This document shows positions 1 to 13,086 of a DNA stretch of 64,000 nt, piece by piece (position 1 is the stretch's first letter; each line of letters begins with the position of its first letter). Both the position numbers and the translations under genes were made by a program. Source of the stretch: Limanda limanda (Eukaryota > Chordata > Actinopteri > Pleuronectiformes > Pleuronectidae). Where the stretch lies: contig NC_083642.1 of assembly GCF_963576545.1 (NCBI RefSeq), forward strand, positions 1,472,505-1,536,504, written 5' to 3'. The notes beneath the pieces are model-generated. The model ran no database searches and was not told where the DNA came from. It was given only the letters and a program-made list of their open reading frames with translations.

Positions 1-19
1 AACATGTTTGTGTTTGCAG

Positions 20-139
20 AGGTCAGGACCACAGACTGAGAGCAGAGTCTCCAGGGTCCAGCTGTCTGTCTCTGAAGAGTGACCAGTCCATGGAACCTCC
101 TATACTCTTCAGTAATGAACCTGGACCCTCACACACAAA
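20..139 (+). CDS. NLR A N-terminal repeat exon 1 (40 codons)
   Basis: The 120-nt exon follows a tttgcag acceptor and ends at a GTAAGA donor. It reads [20 protein letters not shown] followed by a stretch ending NEPGPSHT. This matches the short Ser/Pro-rich N-terminal repeats of fish NLRC3-like proteins. It starts and ends in phase 2, so it can be duplicated or skipped without a frame change. Confidence 0.75.
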
Positions 140-3039
140 GTAAGAGACCTGCTGCAAACATGTGAAGCTCCAAACTGAATCCTCACAGAATGAACCAGTG
201 AATGATGTGTTCTGAATAAAAACATGTTTGTGTTTGCAGAGGTCAGGACCACAGACTGAGAGCAGAGTCTCCAGGGTCCAGCTGTCTGTCTCTGAAGAGT
301 CACATGTCCATGGAACCTCCTATACTCTTCAGTAATGAACCTGGACCCTCACACACAAAGTAAGAGACTGTTTCTACTGTGACCTGCTCTGAAGAGAATC
401 TAGTTTCCTCTAGTGTGGCCCCTGCATTAGGACACAGCTTCATTCAAGTTGGTGACTAATCTCTCAGAATCACTCAAAGAGCTCAGACCTCCACCAAGAA
501 CCAACACGCTCCTTATGAAACCACTTTGAAATCCACTAGAGACTCATTTTGATTTGGACCTGCACCAAATTCGACACACTGGTAAACATCAGTCCTCTGA
601 ACATGTCTGTGGAAGAAACCGCCCCCCCCCGATCTGGTTCACAGACCACAACCTTCCAACAAGTTTACTGGTAATCTGTCGTTTTTTATAATCCCACTGA
701 CGAAGCAACCAACACACAAACATACTGGGTGAAAACAAAACCTCCTTGACAGAAGTAATGACAACCTGTGACTGTGACATGTGAGTTATCAGGACATGTT
801 TTCACAGGGAGAGGAAGAGGAGTCATGTTTCTGAGGAGGAGCAGTCGTCCTGCTGTGCTTCGTGTCAGGACGTCCTGAAGGATCTAGTCTCCACCAGCTG
901 TGGACACTGGTTCTGCAGACAGTGCATCACCTCATACTGGGACCAGTCTGGTTCTTCAGGAGACTTCTCCTGTCCCCAGTGTGGACAAAGATCCAGAACA
1001 GGAGCTGGAGCTCAGACAGCCGGTCAGAGCAGCACTGTACATGTGTCTGCTGATGTCTTCACTTCTGACATCAGCACATGTGGTTTTATTTTGTTCCTTC
1101 ATACAGCATCAACATTTAACATTGTTAGAAAAGCACAAAGTTAAAAAGCTTTTATTTTCTGTAGTTTTTCTGTATCTGATGAAAACAATCAGCAGATTCT
1201 CAGATTCTCTGTTTCTGACATTGTTTCTTGTCTTTCAGCAGATCGTGGTCTGCAGGAGGTTTTAGATGAACATCAGCTCGGTGTGAGGAGGAGATGTGAA
1301 CATGTGACAGAAGGAAGTGATGAAACAGGAAGTAGAACCCTCCTCAACAGGATCTACACTGACCTCTACATCACAAAGGGACAGAGTGAAGAGGTTAATA
1401 CTCAACATGAGGTGAGGCAGCTTGAGACGGCTTCCAAGAAGAAGATCCTCCACGACACTCCCATCAAGTGCCACGACATCTTTAAAGCCTCCACTGACCA
1501 GCAGAGACGCATCAGAGTCGTCCTGACCAACGGCGTCGCTGGCGTTGGAAAAACCTTCTTGGTGCAGAAGTTCACTCTGGACTGGGCAGAGGGTTTAGAA
1601 AACCAGGATGTGGATCTGCTGACTGTGCTTTCGTTCAGGGAGCTGAACCTGGTGAAGGACCAGCAGCACAGTCTCCTCACGCTGCTCCGTGTTTTCCATC
1701 CAGCGTTACAGAAGCTCACGGCAGAGACGCTCGCTGTCTGTAAACCTTTGTTCATCTTTGACGGCCTGGATGAAAGCAGACCTTCTCTGGACTTCAACCA
1801 CAGGGAGCTTGTGTCTGAGGTCACACAGAGGTCATCAGTCAACGTGCTGCTGACAAACCTCATCCGGGGGAATCTGCTTCCCTCGGCTCTCGTCTGGATA
1901 ACCTCCAGACCTGCGGCGGCCAATCAGATCCCTCCTGCATGTGTTGACAGGGTCACAGAAGTACGAGGCTTCACTGACGCCCAGAAGGAGGAGTACTTCA
2001 GGAGGAGATTCAGTGATGAAGAGCTGAGCAGCAGAATCATCTCACACATCAAGACGGCCAGGAGCCTCCACATCATGTGTCAAATCCCAGTCTTCTGCTG
2101 GATCAGTGCTACAGTTCTGGAGCACATGTTGACCACAGACCAGAGAGGAGAACTGCCCAAGACCCTGACTGACCTGTACTCACACTTCCTGCTGGTTCAG
2201 ACAAAGAGGAAGAACAACAAGTATGGTGAAGGACATGAGACGAGTCCACAGCAGAAAACGGAGGCTGACAGGGACGTTCTCCTGAAGCTGGGGAGGCTGG
2301 CACTTAAACATCTGGAGGAAGGAAACATCATGTTCTACCAAGAAGACCTGGAGCGGTGTGGTCTTAATGTCACAGAGGCCTCGGTGTACTCAGGAGTTTG
2401 TACTGAGATCTTCAGAAGAGAGTGTGTGGTCTTCCAGAAATCAGTCTACTGCTTTGTTCATCTGAGCGTTCAGGAGTTTCTGGCTGCAGTCTACATGTTC
2501 CACTGTTACACCGAGAGGAACACAGAAGAACTCAAGAACTTCTTGGGAACAGATGAGGACATAGACAGTACCTTCTCCCTGGATGACCTCCTGAAGAGCA
2601 CCATGTATAAATCCCTCACCAGTACAAATGGTCATCTGGACCTGTTTGTTCGCTTCCTTCACGGCCTCAGTCTGGAGTCCAACCAGAGAGTCTTAGGAGG
2701 CCTGCTGGGTCGGACAGAGAACAATCCAGAGATCATCCAGAGAGTCATCAACAACCTGAAGGAGATGGAGAGTGGTGGCATTTCTCCTGACAGAAGCATC
2801 AACATCTTCCACTGTCTGACTGAGATGAACGACCACTCAGTTCATCAGCAGATGCAACAGTTCCTGACGTCAGAGAACAGATCAAAGGAGAAACTCTCTG
2901 AGATCCACTGCTCAGCTCTGGCCTACATGCTGCAGATGTCAGAGGAGGTTCTGGATGAGTTGGACCTGGAGAAGTTCAACACATCAGAACAGGGTCGACT
3001 GAGACTGATCCCAGCTGTGAGGAACTGCAGGAAGGCTCG

Positions 3040-3070
<31 letters not shown>

Positions 3071-3329
3071 GCAGGGGGGGGGGGATGTGTGTGTGTGTGT
3101 GTGTGCGTGTGTGTGTGTGTTTGTGGTGTGTGTGTGGGGGGGAGGGTGTGTGTGTGTGGTGTGTGTGTGTGTGGGTGTGTGTCTGTGTGGGTGTGGTTGT
3201 GGGTTTGTGTGCGTGTGTGTGTGTGTAAGTGTGTGTGTCTGTGTTTGTGTGTGTGTGTGTGTATGCTTGTTGTGTGTGTGTGTGTATGTGTGTGTGTCTG
3301 TTTGTGTGTGTGTGTGTGTATGCTTGTTG

Positions 3330-3362
<33 letters not shown>

Positions 3363-3636
3363 CTGTGTGTGTGTGTGTGTATGTGTGTTGTGTGTGTGTG
3401 TGTGTGTTTGTGTGTGTGTGGTATGTGCGTGTGTGTGTGTGTGTGTGTGCGTGTGTGTTTGTGTGTCTGGTGTGTGTGTGTGTGTGTGCCTGGTGGGTTA
3501 GGGCGTGTGTGTGTGTCTGTGTGTGTGTGTGTGTCTGTGTGTGTATGTGTGTGTGTGTGGGTGTGTGTCTGTGTGTGTGTGTGGGTGTGTGTGTGTGTGG
3601 GGTGGGGGTGTGTGTCTGTGGGTGTGTGGGTGTCTT

Positions 3637-3668
<32 letters not shown>

Positions 3669-3713
3669 TGTGTGTGTTAGTGTCTCTGTGTGTGTGTGTG
3701 TGTGTGTGGGTGT

Positions 3714-3784
<71 letters not shown>

Positions 3785-5477
3785 TGTGGGTGTCTTTGTG
3801 TGTGTGTGTGTGGGGGGGGGTGGGGGGGTGGGTGTGTGTGTGTGGGTATTTGTGGGTATGTGTGTGTGTCTCATGAGCTCCTCTGTTAGTCTGAATGAAG
3901 CTTGAACCAAATCTGAAAGGATTCTCTTGAGGAGTTTTTAACAAAGAGGGGATTTACCAGGGTGAGGGTCACATGATCACGTTTTGTATGATTGTTGTGT
4001 TTTCTGATTTAATTCTCACAGATTTGATATTTTCTTTAATTACAGACTCGGTGGTTGTGGACTCTCAGAGACTCACTATGAAGTCGTGGTCTCAGCTCTG
4101 AAGTCAGACCCCTCACATCTGAGAGAACTGGATCTGAGTTACAACGACCTGTGGGATTCAGCAGTGAAGCTGTGGTCTGGACTGGAGAGTCCAAACTGTC
4201 GACTGGAGACTCTGAGGTCCTTAAATCCTTCTTCACTTTTCAGACTTTCTTTCTTATTGGGTCATTATTTATTTAAATTGTCTCAGTTCTGCTCTGCTCA
4301 CTGTCCCTCACTCATCTGTCCCTCACCCAGCCTGTCAGTCACGTCCACCTCATCAACTCCATTCACCTGCACTCACCTGCTCCTGATCACTAAGAAAGTG
4401 TCAGTAAATAACATGTGGACTGAGGCCGAGCACTCGTCCTCCTCAGGTTTTCAAAATAAGACACATTCTTATTGAAACACGTGGGACAGTTGATAAGTAT
4501 AGAAACAAACAGGAAGTGACATCAGGAGCCGTCCCTACTTTAAACAGTGTTTAATTACACAAACCTGCTCAGTGACCAACACACAGAGAAGAAGCTGATG
4601 AATGAAACAATGGTCCAACATGTCTGATCTGATATTTATCTTCAGGTCACAGACTGGACTGAGGTCAGCAGCATGTTGAGACTCTGTGTTGACATGATGA
4701 CGATCCACAACAACAGGAGGACACATTCTAATATTCATATTTCTTTATCCAGGTTGAGGAGCTGCTATCTGTCAGAGATCATCTGGTCTTCTCTGGCTTC
4801 AGCTCTGAGGTCAAACCCCTCTCATCTGAGAGAACTGGATCTGAGTGACAACATCACCCTGCAGGACTCAGGAGTGAAGGAGCTGTGTGGTTTTCTACAG
4901 AGTCCAACCTGTCGACTGGAGACTCTGAGGTCAGTTCACTGACTGACTTTTGTAGATCTCATATCTATAAACAGCATTTATACACAATTTATCTAATTTA
5001 ATTCAAATTTTACATAATTCCTCTTCATACATACGTTGAAATCGTTAATTAATAAATCTGTGACATTTTAAATATTCAGCTACTTGTTAAAACACTGAGT
5101 TTAGTTCTGGATATCCTAAACTGATCTGCAGGACAGAGACCGGGTCCAAATAATCTATTTGTACTGAATCAGGACTCGTTTTTAGTCCAACATGTCTGAT
5201 TTCATATTTATCTTCCGTGTTATGAATCTGTGCTGACATGAATATGTGTCTGTTATTTTCACACATCAACTCAGTTTAATTCAAAGTTTTATTCTTTATC
5301 CAGGTTGATTCTCTGTGGACTGTCAGAGATCAGCTGTTCTTCGCTGGCTTCAGCTCTGAGGTCAAACCCCTCTCATCTGAGAGAACTGGATCTGAGTAAC
5401 AACTACCTGCAGGACTCAGCAGTGAAGGAGCTGCTTGATCTACAGCAGAGTCCAACCTGTCGACTGGAGACTCTGAG
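20..5477 (+). CDS. NLR copy A: RING-FISNA-NACHT-LRR (NLRC3-like), 5' end outside window
   Basis: Spliced model: 20-139, 240-359 (N-terminal repeat exons), 808-1022 (RING), 1239-3039 (FISNA-NACHT), 4046-4216, 4753-4929 and 5304-5477 (LRR). All junctions are GT-AG and the phases join. The family comprises cytosolic pattern-recognition or regulatory NLR proteins that are greatly expanded in fish; which ligand this copy senses cannot be read from sequence. The start exon lies before base 1, by comparison with copies B and C. Downstream of the third LRR exon the frame reads TGA at once if the intron is kept, and I find no counterpart of the terminal exon of copy B, so the true C terminus is unknown. 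The first LRR exon is one codon shorter than in B and C (Leu-Trp where the others read Leu-Leu-Cys). The reading frame is otherwise undamaged. Confidence 0.85.
240..359 (+). CDS. NLR A N-terminal repeat exon 2 (40 codons)
   Basis: Second copy of the 120-nt symmetric exon, almost identical to the one 220 bases upstream, including its flanking intron. Ser-His-Met replaces Ser-Asp-Gln in the middle. The intron that follows (360-807) holds no gene, only ordinary sequence with a short C run near 624. Confidence 0.75.
808..1022 (+). CDS. NLR A RING-finger exon (C3HC4)
   Basis: The exon follows a ttcacag acceptor. The reading frame contains CASC, then CGH, HWFC, CRQC and CPQC, which supply all eight zinc ligands of a C3HC4 RING. 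RING domains of this kind normally recruit E2 enzymes, so the NLR protein may act as a ubiquitin ligase (inference). In copy A the residue after Lys-Asp is Leu, whereas B and C have the usual Pro. The donor is placed at 1022/1023 because it is the downstream GT that gives the phase 1 needed by the NACHT exon; nearby GTs are possible alternatives. Confidence 0.8.
1239..3039 (+). CDS. NLR A FISNA-NACHT exon
   Basis: Single 1801-nt exon, acceptor tctttcag and donor GTGAGT. The FISNA region opens with [11 protein letters not shown] and continues through [10 protein letters not shown] and [12 protein letters not shown]. The NACHT core has Walker A GVAGVGKT at about 1534-1557 and Walker [10 protein letters not shown] at about 1750-1776, then the [12 protein letters not shown] sensor region and the winged-helix part ending in the conserved [16 protein letters not shown]. 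This is the ATP-binding and oligomerisation module of NLR proteins. No stop or frameshift is visible. A TG-repeat tract begins at the donor. Confidence 0.93.
3041..3872. repeat. TG-rich microsatellite at NACHT donor, copy A
   Basis: About 830 bases of interrupted (TG)n with G-rich and TGTC-like interruptions, starting inside the donor of the NACHT exon. It generates many long cysteine/valine-rich false frames on + and threonine/histidine-rich ones on -. Alternating purine-pyrimidine of this length can adopt Z-DNA. Confidence 0.97.
4046..5477 (+). CDS. NLR A leucine-rich-repeat exons (three)
   Basis: Exons 4046-4216, 4753-4929 and 5304-5477, each coding one ribonuclease-inhibitor-type LRR pair with the signature LRELDLS followed by CRLETLR. 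All start and end in phase 2. The first is 171 nt (one codon short), the second 177 nt and the third 174 nt. LRRs of fish NLRs form the ligand-facing C-terminal horseshoe. Confidence 0.88.
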
Positions 5478-6600
5478 GTGAGTAGATGGTTGGAGTCAGT
5501 CCACGCTGCTTTCATCAGTATTTTACTAAACACAGTCAGTATCATAGATCCAGGGTCTGTGCTACCAAGCAGGATTTGTGGTTATCAGGTTAACTTCAGG
5601 TTTAGTTTATTCAGTCCTACGAAGCTCGTCCACTTCTTCACGAGGTAAATCACCATGGTAACTTCTGATGAACGACTAACCTGCTCCAGGTTAAGTTGGA
5701 GATCAACCCGTATCAAAGCTCCGCCCACTGACCACAGTGACTCTACACTGTTGTGTGGTGCACACTCTCCTTAAAGGGACGGATAAGGGAAGTTTAAATC
5801 AACGTCTGGTTGGTTCAGTTGATCTCTAACTCACCCAGAACATCTCAATGTCTCCAGACTCATCCTGTCCCCAAAACACCAGATGACCTCAGTGAGCTTC
5901 CTGGAGACAGGTCCATGTGTGTCCTCAGAGACAGTGTGTGTCCTCAGAGACAGAATCTTCTTCTCTTCCACTCGTCTTGTTAGTAAACAACAGATTCAGA
6001 TCTCGTGGCCTCAAGTTATTTGTCTCGTTCACACACGTTATTATGTCGTGGTCACATAATGTATTTTTACCAGATGCCACCAGGGGGCGCTGTAACTTAC
6101 ACAAGCTGGACCACAGCTGACAGCCTCACACGAGGGACAGAGACGGTGTCGTCTTCATCTGATCTGAGACAGTTTGTTCTCTCACTTCATCAGTGAAGAA
6201 CTGATCAGGTGGATCTTTGTCACAGCTCTGAGATCAGTGGGACTGAAGCCTCTCCTCATCACCATGGTAACCAGGAGCTCTTTATACAGAGCAGAAGCTC
6301 TGCTGAGGTCCATCTGTCTCATCTGGTCCCAGTTTGTCAGAAGCAGATGTTCATCAACACACAGTGAAACATGTCTTCACCTGTAACAGCAGTAAATCCA
6401 CCTCTCAGGTGTCCACTCTGCACTTTGACATGCAGAGGACACACACTGAGCTCTTAGCGTGTTCATTCCAACATGTGAACATGAAGCAGAGAGGAAGCTG
6501 CTCCACCTCTGAACAGGACTGAAGTCCCTGCTGCTCTTTCTACTGGATGTGCTGCATCACTGACTCACAGCTGATGAAGTGAGTCTCTGGGACACTGATG
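5478..6600. other. 3' region of NLR copy A, no terminal exon found
   Basis: After the third LRR exon, sequence homologous to the equivalent intron of copies B and C continues. It includes one or two remnants of the 27-bp cctcagagacag unit at about 5917-5953. The 3' terminal exon of copy B (21506-21596) has no counterpart here: the segment that carries it in B is replaced by about 150 bases also found in copy C. No coding sequence is supported. Confidence 0.6.
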
Positions 6601-8560
6601 TCTTCTTCTCTCAACAGGTACAGGTCTTAGTGGAGCTCAGAGTTGAAGAGGACAGTGTGTGTGGACGGAGGCTGAGCTGTGTCCTGAGGATCCAGAGGCT
6701 GAAGCAGCAGCAGCTTGTGTGTAGTCTCCAATCTACACAACCCCTAATCTGCATGTGTTTGTGAGATGAAGCCGGAGCACCTGGAGAAAACACGTGGAGA
6801 ACATGCAGACTCCACACAGGAAGACCCATCTGAACCGGATTCAAACCAGCAACCTTCCTGCCCCGATTGTGTTTATTCACATGAAGAATGTGTTTATTGA
6901 AATGACACAACACAAGCAGAATATATAAACCCTCTATAAAGAGTCACATACAGTGTGTTTAAGTTTGTCTTTGTTATTGTCCACCTTTGTCCCTCAGTAT
7001 GTCTCCATGTGTGTAGAACCACATTCTGTGTAGATGTTTGTTTATGATCTTAAAGTTCCTGGATTCATGTCACAAATTGATTTAGTTCGACACAAAGTTA
7101 AACACATTGAAATCACTTTGAGTTTAAAATCAGAGTTTTGTCTTTGACAAAAAAAATCAAAACTCTGGACTTAATAATGGGATGTTTTCATTTCTGCATC
7201 AGGTGCAGAGCGGTGGTGGCTTTCCTAATTTTGACCCACAGGTGGCGCTGCAGTATAACAGCAGCACATCCCAGTCAAAGCCTTTTAGCATGCTGGGAAA
7301 TAATTGATGATGGGAGGTTCGCAGCAGAGACAAGGGACAGAACGTGTCTGACTTGAAATGTTCACGTCTCTCCGTCGTGTTGACTGTCGACATTAAATGA
7401 ACCTTCTAATGTCAGTGATTTGGTGATGTCAGTAAAAAACCTGAGAGGAAACTTGATAATAGTTTATATTGATGTGGATCAGAAGCTGTTATACTGATGC
7501 ATTGACTCGTTTCAGACACAGGGTGGCAGTATAGCTCTGTAAACTCCAACGGCCCAGAGAAACCACAGTAGAAGTAGAAACCATCATCATGTCAAGTTCC
7601 TCTCTGATTTTTGACTTATGAACTTGTTCTTATATATACTCGAAATGTAATGGTAACTTGTTTGATTGATTGATATAAATTATTATATATATTATCATAT
7701 ATAAATTGACAATCAGCTCTAAATAAAAGCTTTTGATGTAAACCTGTCTCATGTAACTTGTGTTGGTCTCTCACAAGCTCTCAAGGCTCATTGAACCCAA
7801 CACACAATGAAACATGTTCTTATGATCAACGTGCACATTTTAATTACTCATCCGTCTTTCACACGTTTTCTTTGCTCTTCGTTATTATATAAATATCATA
7901 AAGAAAAGTGAAGGTGTGTAAATACAACAGATGTGAACAGCCTCCATGTTTTCAACTCTGACTTCAGAGCTCATCAACACAATAACTTCACAAAATCATT
8001 GAGACCAAATGTATTAAAGAGCAAACACGGAACATCTGAACATGTGACCTGTGGTTTATCAGCTGAAGTCTCCACAGAGGAAACTCACCTGACAATCTGT
8101 TTCTCGTTTTTTTTTAATTTTTTTGGGTCGATTGGCAAAGTAACTTAAAGCTGCCACAGCGCCACCTTCTGGACAGGAGTGCGGAGCAGCACAACGACGT
8201 ACACTCTTAAGGCCGGTGCATGCTTCTGTGTTTAAGGGCAAGTAATAGGCAAACAGAAACTGAACCTGAGACATTTGGAACAGATGGCTTCACTTTTGGG
8301 AGCTGTCATGTCGTCCATCTTTATATGTTTTAACCAGAAGAAAACACCAGAGAGTTACAGGTTCACGGTTAATATAACAACACAATCTGGGGTTGTTCAA
8401 CCTGGAAAAGCAACAGCATGTTTCACCGACTTACTCCACCCCCTCTCATCAAAGCTCCGCCCCAAAACACAGGAACGCCCACTGCCTGATAGCAGCTAGA
8501 AAACAACTTTTCCGCGACACACTCACCAACTAGTGACTGAAAGCTACGCCAGCCAATCAG
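6601..8560. repeat. Downstream block of unit A (shared with units B and C)
   Basis: The sequence recurs with few differences at about 24040-26000 (unit B), and its first part recurs at about 43800-45455 (unit C). It contains a piece resembling a dispersed fish repeat (gagaacatgcagactccacac, about 6799-6820). Open frames here are short and broken by indels between copies. I see no gene. Confidence 0.7.
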
Positions 8561-9600
8561 TTCATTCGATTTGAATGACAACTTTATTTATTGATTCTAT
8601 CGGAAGGTGATAAGGATTTATACAAATAAAAACAAATGACCAACCCTACCATTAATACAGAGTTAAAGGTGCTTTATATCAGTTTTGTGTCTCTTGTTAT
8701 CTAATCACAAGTCGTAACTGGAGGACGAGTTGAGATCTGATCAGTCCACATCAACGTGGTCACACTTAAAGATCGCCTGCTGACGTCCTCTGAGAAAGAG
8801 GAAGTTCAGTTTGCAACAAACACGTTGTCTCTATTGACGAAGTCTGAAACTTTCTAAAACCCTGAAGAGAGAAATCACAAGGTCATCAAACACAATTCTG
8901 TGTTGTTCTGATTTCTTCTTCTTCTCATTTAATTCACTGCTGCCTCATGTCGGTTCAAAACAACAACTTCGCCGATGGAAACAAGGTACGAACTGTTTTG
9001 CATGACAGAGAATAATGATAAAAAGATTACCTGAGAATAATGTTATTATGATATTATTATACCAGGTTTGAACAGGGCCTGACCAATGTCTTTATAAACA
9101 AATGATCAATGACATGTCTCCACTTCCTCCTGTTGAACAAAAATGAAGCCAGAATATGGACGTTACCATTTTATGATCAAGATCGTTTGACTTAATTTTT
9201 GGTGAGGTGTCATATTGTCTTTATTTACAGTCACTGATCTGACACATGTTCTTTATCAACAAACCCGTCAACGTGACTCTGCTGCTGATCTCGTACGTTC
9301 TCGCTGCCTTCGACACTTCCTGTACAAATCACTTCACTCAAACACTTTCCAGTGGAGACTCCGAAACCGACGCCATCCGAAGATAATGCAGATTTAAGTT
9401 GTGATCCTGGATTATACAACACAAACACATCACACAAAAACACAGCAATCAAACAGAGACGCCACGAACACCAAAAACACAAGATGGCGTCTGTAGAGGG
9501 GGAGGAGCTTCATTCAGTGATCTGCAGAGAAACACAGCAGATAAGAAACACTCACCTTCTACAGGACGAGGACATGAAACCTTTTCCTGAAGCTACAACA
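8561..9600. repeat. Inter-gene block shared by units A and B
   Basis: Recurs at about 26000-27040 between copies B and C. Small plus-strand frames differ in length between the two copies and carry frameshifting indels (for example near 9352 versus 26806), so I do not call them genes. The block lies just past the 3' end of the minus-strand myosin fragment. Confidence 0.6.
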
Positions 9601-11239
9601 TGAAGCTGAGTGTGCGACTCACCACGGAGACCTTGGTGGTTTGTTCGCGGGTTCGAATGCGCAGCTTGTTGACCGTCGTCTCGGCGATGTCAGCTCTCTC
9701 CTCGGCGTGGTCCAGCTCGTGTTGGACTTTCCTGAAACGCACCGCAGTGCCGCTCACCTGCTCCTCCTGGTGGACAAACAGAGCCACAGCAGCTGGGATT
9801 AACATTTCAAACTTAACACTCACAATCAGCTCTGCCTCAAGTTTTTATTGTGTTTCGCTTTTGATTAAATTATGATTAAAGTGCTCACAGCGTTCTCAGC
9901 TTGTCTCTTGCAGCTCTTGACTTTGGTCTGGAGCTTCTCCACAAGCTCCTGCATCCGGAGCAGAGTCTTCCTGTCCTCCTCCGTCTGCAGAACACAGAGA
10001 GAAACCAGTGAACACCACAGAACCAGCAGAAGGTCTGTGGGACCAGGAGGGAAGCCGGGTATCGAACCTGGTACGTCAGCTCTTTGACTCTTCTCTCGTA
10101 GCGAAGGACTCCGTTCTGATAGTCGTCGCTCTTCTTCTGCTCGACCATCAGCTCCGTCTGCAGCTCCCTCACCTGAGAACACACAGGTCACCTGATTCAT
10201 TGACCCTGTTGACACCTGTTAGCTGTGACCTGCTGAGTGTCTCCATGGTGACGTCACCCATCGGTTTGTGAGCTGCTGCTCTGAAGCCTCAGTTTCACTT
10301 TTTGTTCAGCGCCATCTTGGTTCTTTGAAACCAGAAGTTACCAAATTTGGAAGAGAGGTGGGTGGAGCCTGACTGAGAGCTTGAGACCCAGCACGCCCAC
10401 TTTCACCTGCCCCCATTGGACGGTACTAGCTGTCAATCACACATTATCCACCCCCCCAATACATCCGGTGCTTTATGGTCTCTTTGACTCTGAATTATCA
10501 TAATTGACATCAGTGATGGCCTTCTTTGCTTTCTCATCAGAGCTGCGTCTCTCCTGTATGGCCTCCTCCACCTCTCCTGTCAGCACAGACAGATCGGCCT
10601 CCATCTTCTTCCTGTGGTTCATCAGACCTGAGTTCTACAAGGAACAGGAAGCCGACATGAAATCAGTCACCGATCGATCTGTGAGTTAATCAGAGAGTTT
10701 ATCGACGATCAGCTGGTTCCCACTGAATCTCCCCTGTGTGGAGAGCATGTTCACTCTCTCTACGACCTCCAGCAGCTCGTGTTCGGCCATCTTGCGGACC
10801 CAGTCGTTCTGCTCAAGGACCAAACGGAGCTCCTCCTCCTCCGCTGTCATCAGAGAACAGCATCGCTCCAACAGGAGGAACTGTTCCTTCAGCTGATTGG
10901 TCAAATGGACTTTATCCTCCAGCTCCACCTGGTGCTCTTTAACCTGGAACACATATTTTTTAAATAGTTAATTAGTTAATGTCGAAAGTTCCCAGTTGAG
11001 GTTGTTTTTTTTTATTTCAAGTTCCCACAAATAATAATAAATAATTTCATTTGCATTAGTCTGATGATTTATTAGATATTAAAAAGTGAAAACATAATCA
11101 CAAGAGTTTAGAACAGATGATCACACGTGGTTCCTCTGCTGCATGTTGATATGAGACGTTTGTGGTTTGTCTCTGTGAAGCTGTCACTTCAGTTTAATCC
11201 TCACTGTTGGCTCGGTGACGTCTTCCCGCTGGTTGTTGC

Positions 11240-11420
11240 TCGTGCTGACGTCACACAGCAGGAACCTTCTCACGTGTCTCCTGAGGAGCTGGCTCGCAGT
11301 CCGGAGACCAGGGGCTGACGAAGCAGGATCTGGGCAGTGACGTAGGAGGGGAAGTGTCTGGTGGAGTAGTTCTGGGGCAGCAGGTGGAGCAGAGATTGTT
11401 CAAACATGACTCTCACATAA
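11240..11420 (-). other. Unidentified open fragment, recurring in unit B
   Basis: On the minus strand about 45 codons read openly, including HFPSYVTAQILLRQPLVSGL. A shorter version recurs at about 28018-28100. I do not recognise the family. It does not fit a myosin rod, and it may be a relic exon of another gene caught in the duplication. Confidence 0.3.
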
Positions 11421-11748
11421 ACAATCATGCAAACCCAATAATATCCATCTCAAGAAGTCATTACTGCTGCAGAACAAATCCTGTTGTTAGATATTATCTG
11501 CACGTGCATTTTAAAATGGTTCCAGCATTATAGACAACGTGATAATAACACACTGCTCTGATACAGTGGGATAACATTAACAACTGCCCCCCCACACAAT
11601 GGTCAAATAATGCATCACAATGCAGCTGTATGTCTCTAGATCTATAAACCAACACTGTGACTGGACGTGTTTGACTCCAGAGTTTCTGAGGATCATTTAA
11701 ACATCATGATGAATCACATTGTACGGCTCAGTCCCAGGAGACGCTCCC

Positions 11749-12493
<745 letters not shown>

Positions 12494-13086
12494 CAGACTT
12501 GAGATGTTCACATTTTGCCCCCCTGACCTTGACCTTGACCTTTGACCACCAAAATGTCATCACTCAATCCTTATAGGATATATCTTGATATATTTTGATC
12601 ATAAGCATGAGACTGACGGACCCTTCGGCCGCTGGCTGTCACCAGTGTGAATAGAGAATGAGTGGATTGCTCTTTTAAGGCCGAGTGGTTTCTACATTGG
12701 CTCTGGACAGCTGCTCCACGTTGGAGGCCAGGTCATCGGCCTCCAGTCTGAACTCTTTCTTCTCCTTCTCCAGCTTCTGTTTGCTTCTCTGCAGATTGTC
12801 GATCTGCCGAGTTCCGCCAGCGTGTCCGAGTTGCCTGGACTTACTGGCACACATTGATGAGAATTAAACATATTTCCTCAACTAGGATTTCTTATGACTT
12901 TTAGTATGTTGTTCTGGACACCTCATAGAAATGATCTATGCTGAAAAAAATTATTTTACAGTTAATTTGATTTTTGGCTCCAAAATGAGTTACTTTGCCT
13001 GAACTATCAGGACATCAGCTCCTGTGGACACGTGAGGAAAGGGATGATGGAAGCGACACTGATGGGATCGGTCCCAGAACAGCCAC

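Noticed and set aside
1402..1923. Minus-strand 173-codon frame opposite the NACHT exon (also at 16021-16542 and 35363-35884)
   Set aside because: It is the shadow of the conserved NACHT coding frame; it is conserved only because the sense strand is.
3044..3889. Long cysteine/valine-rich and threonine/histidine-rich open frames over TG tracts (also at 17667-18386 and 36857-37198)
   Set aside because: They are translations of simple repeats in several frames at once and have no start or splice context.
6611..6913. 100-codon minus-strand frame downstream of copy A (also 24004-24354 and 43765-44127)
   Set aside because: Its length differs between the copies through frameshifts, and it covers a dispersed-repeat-like sequence.
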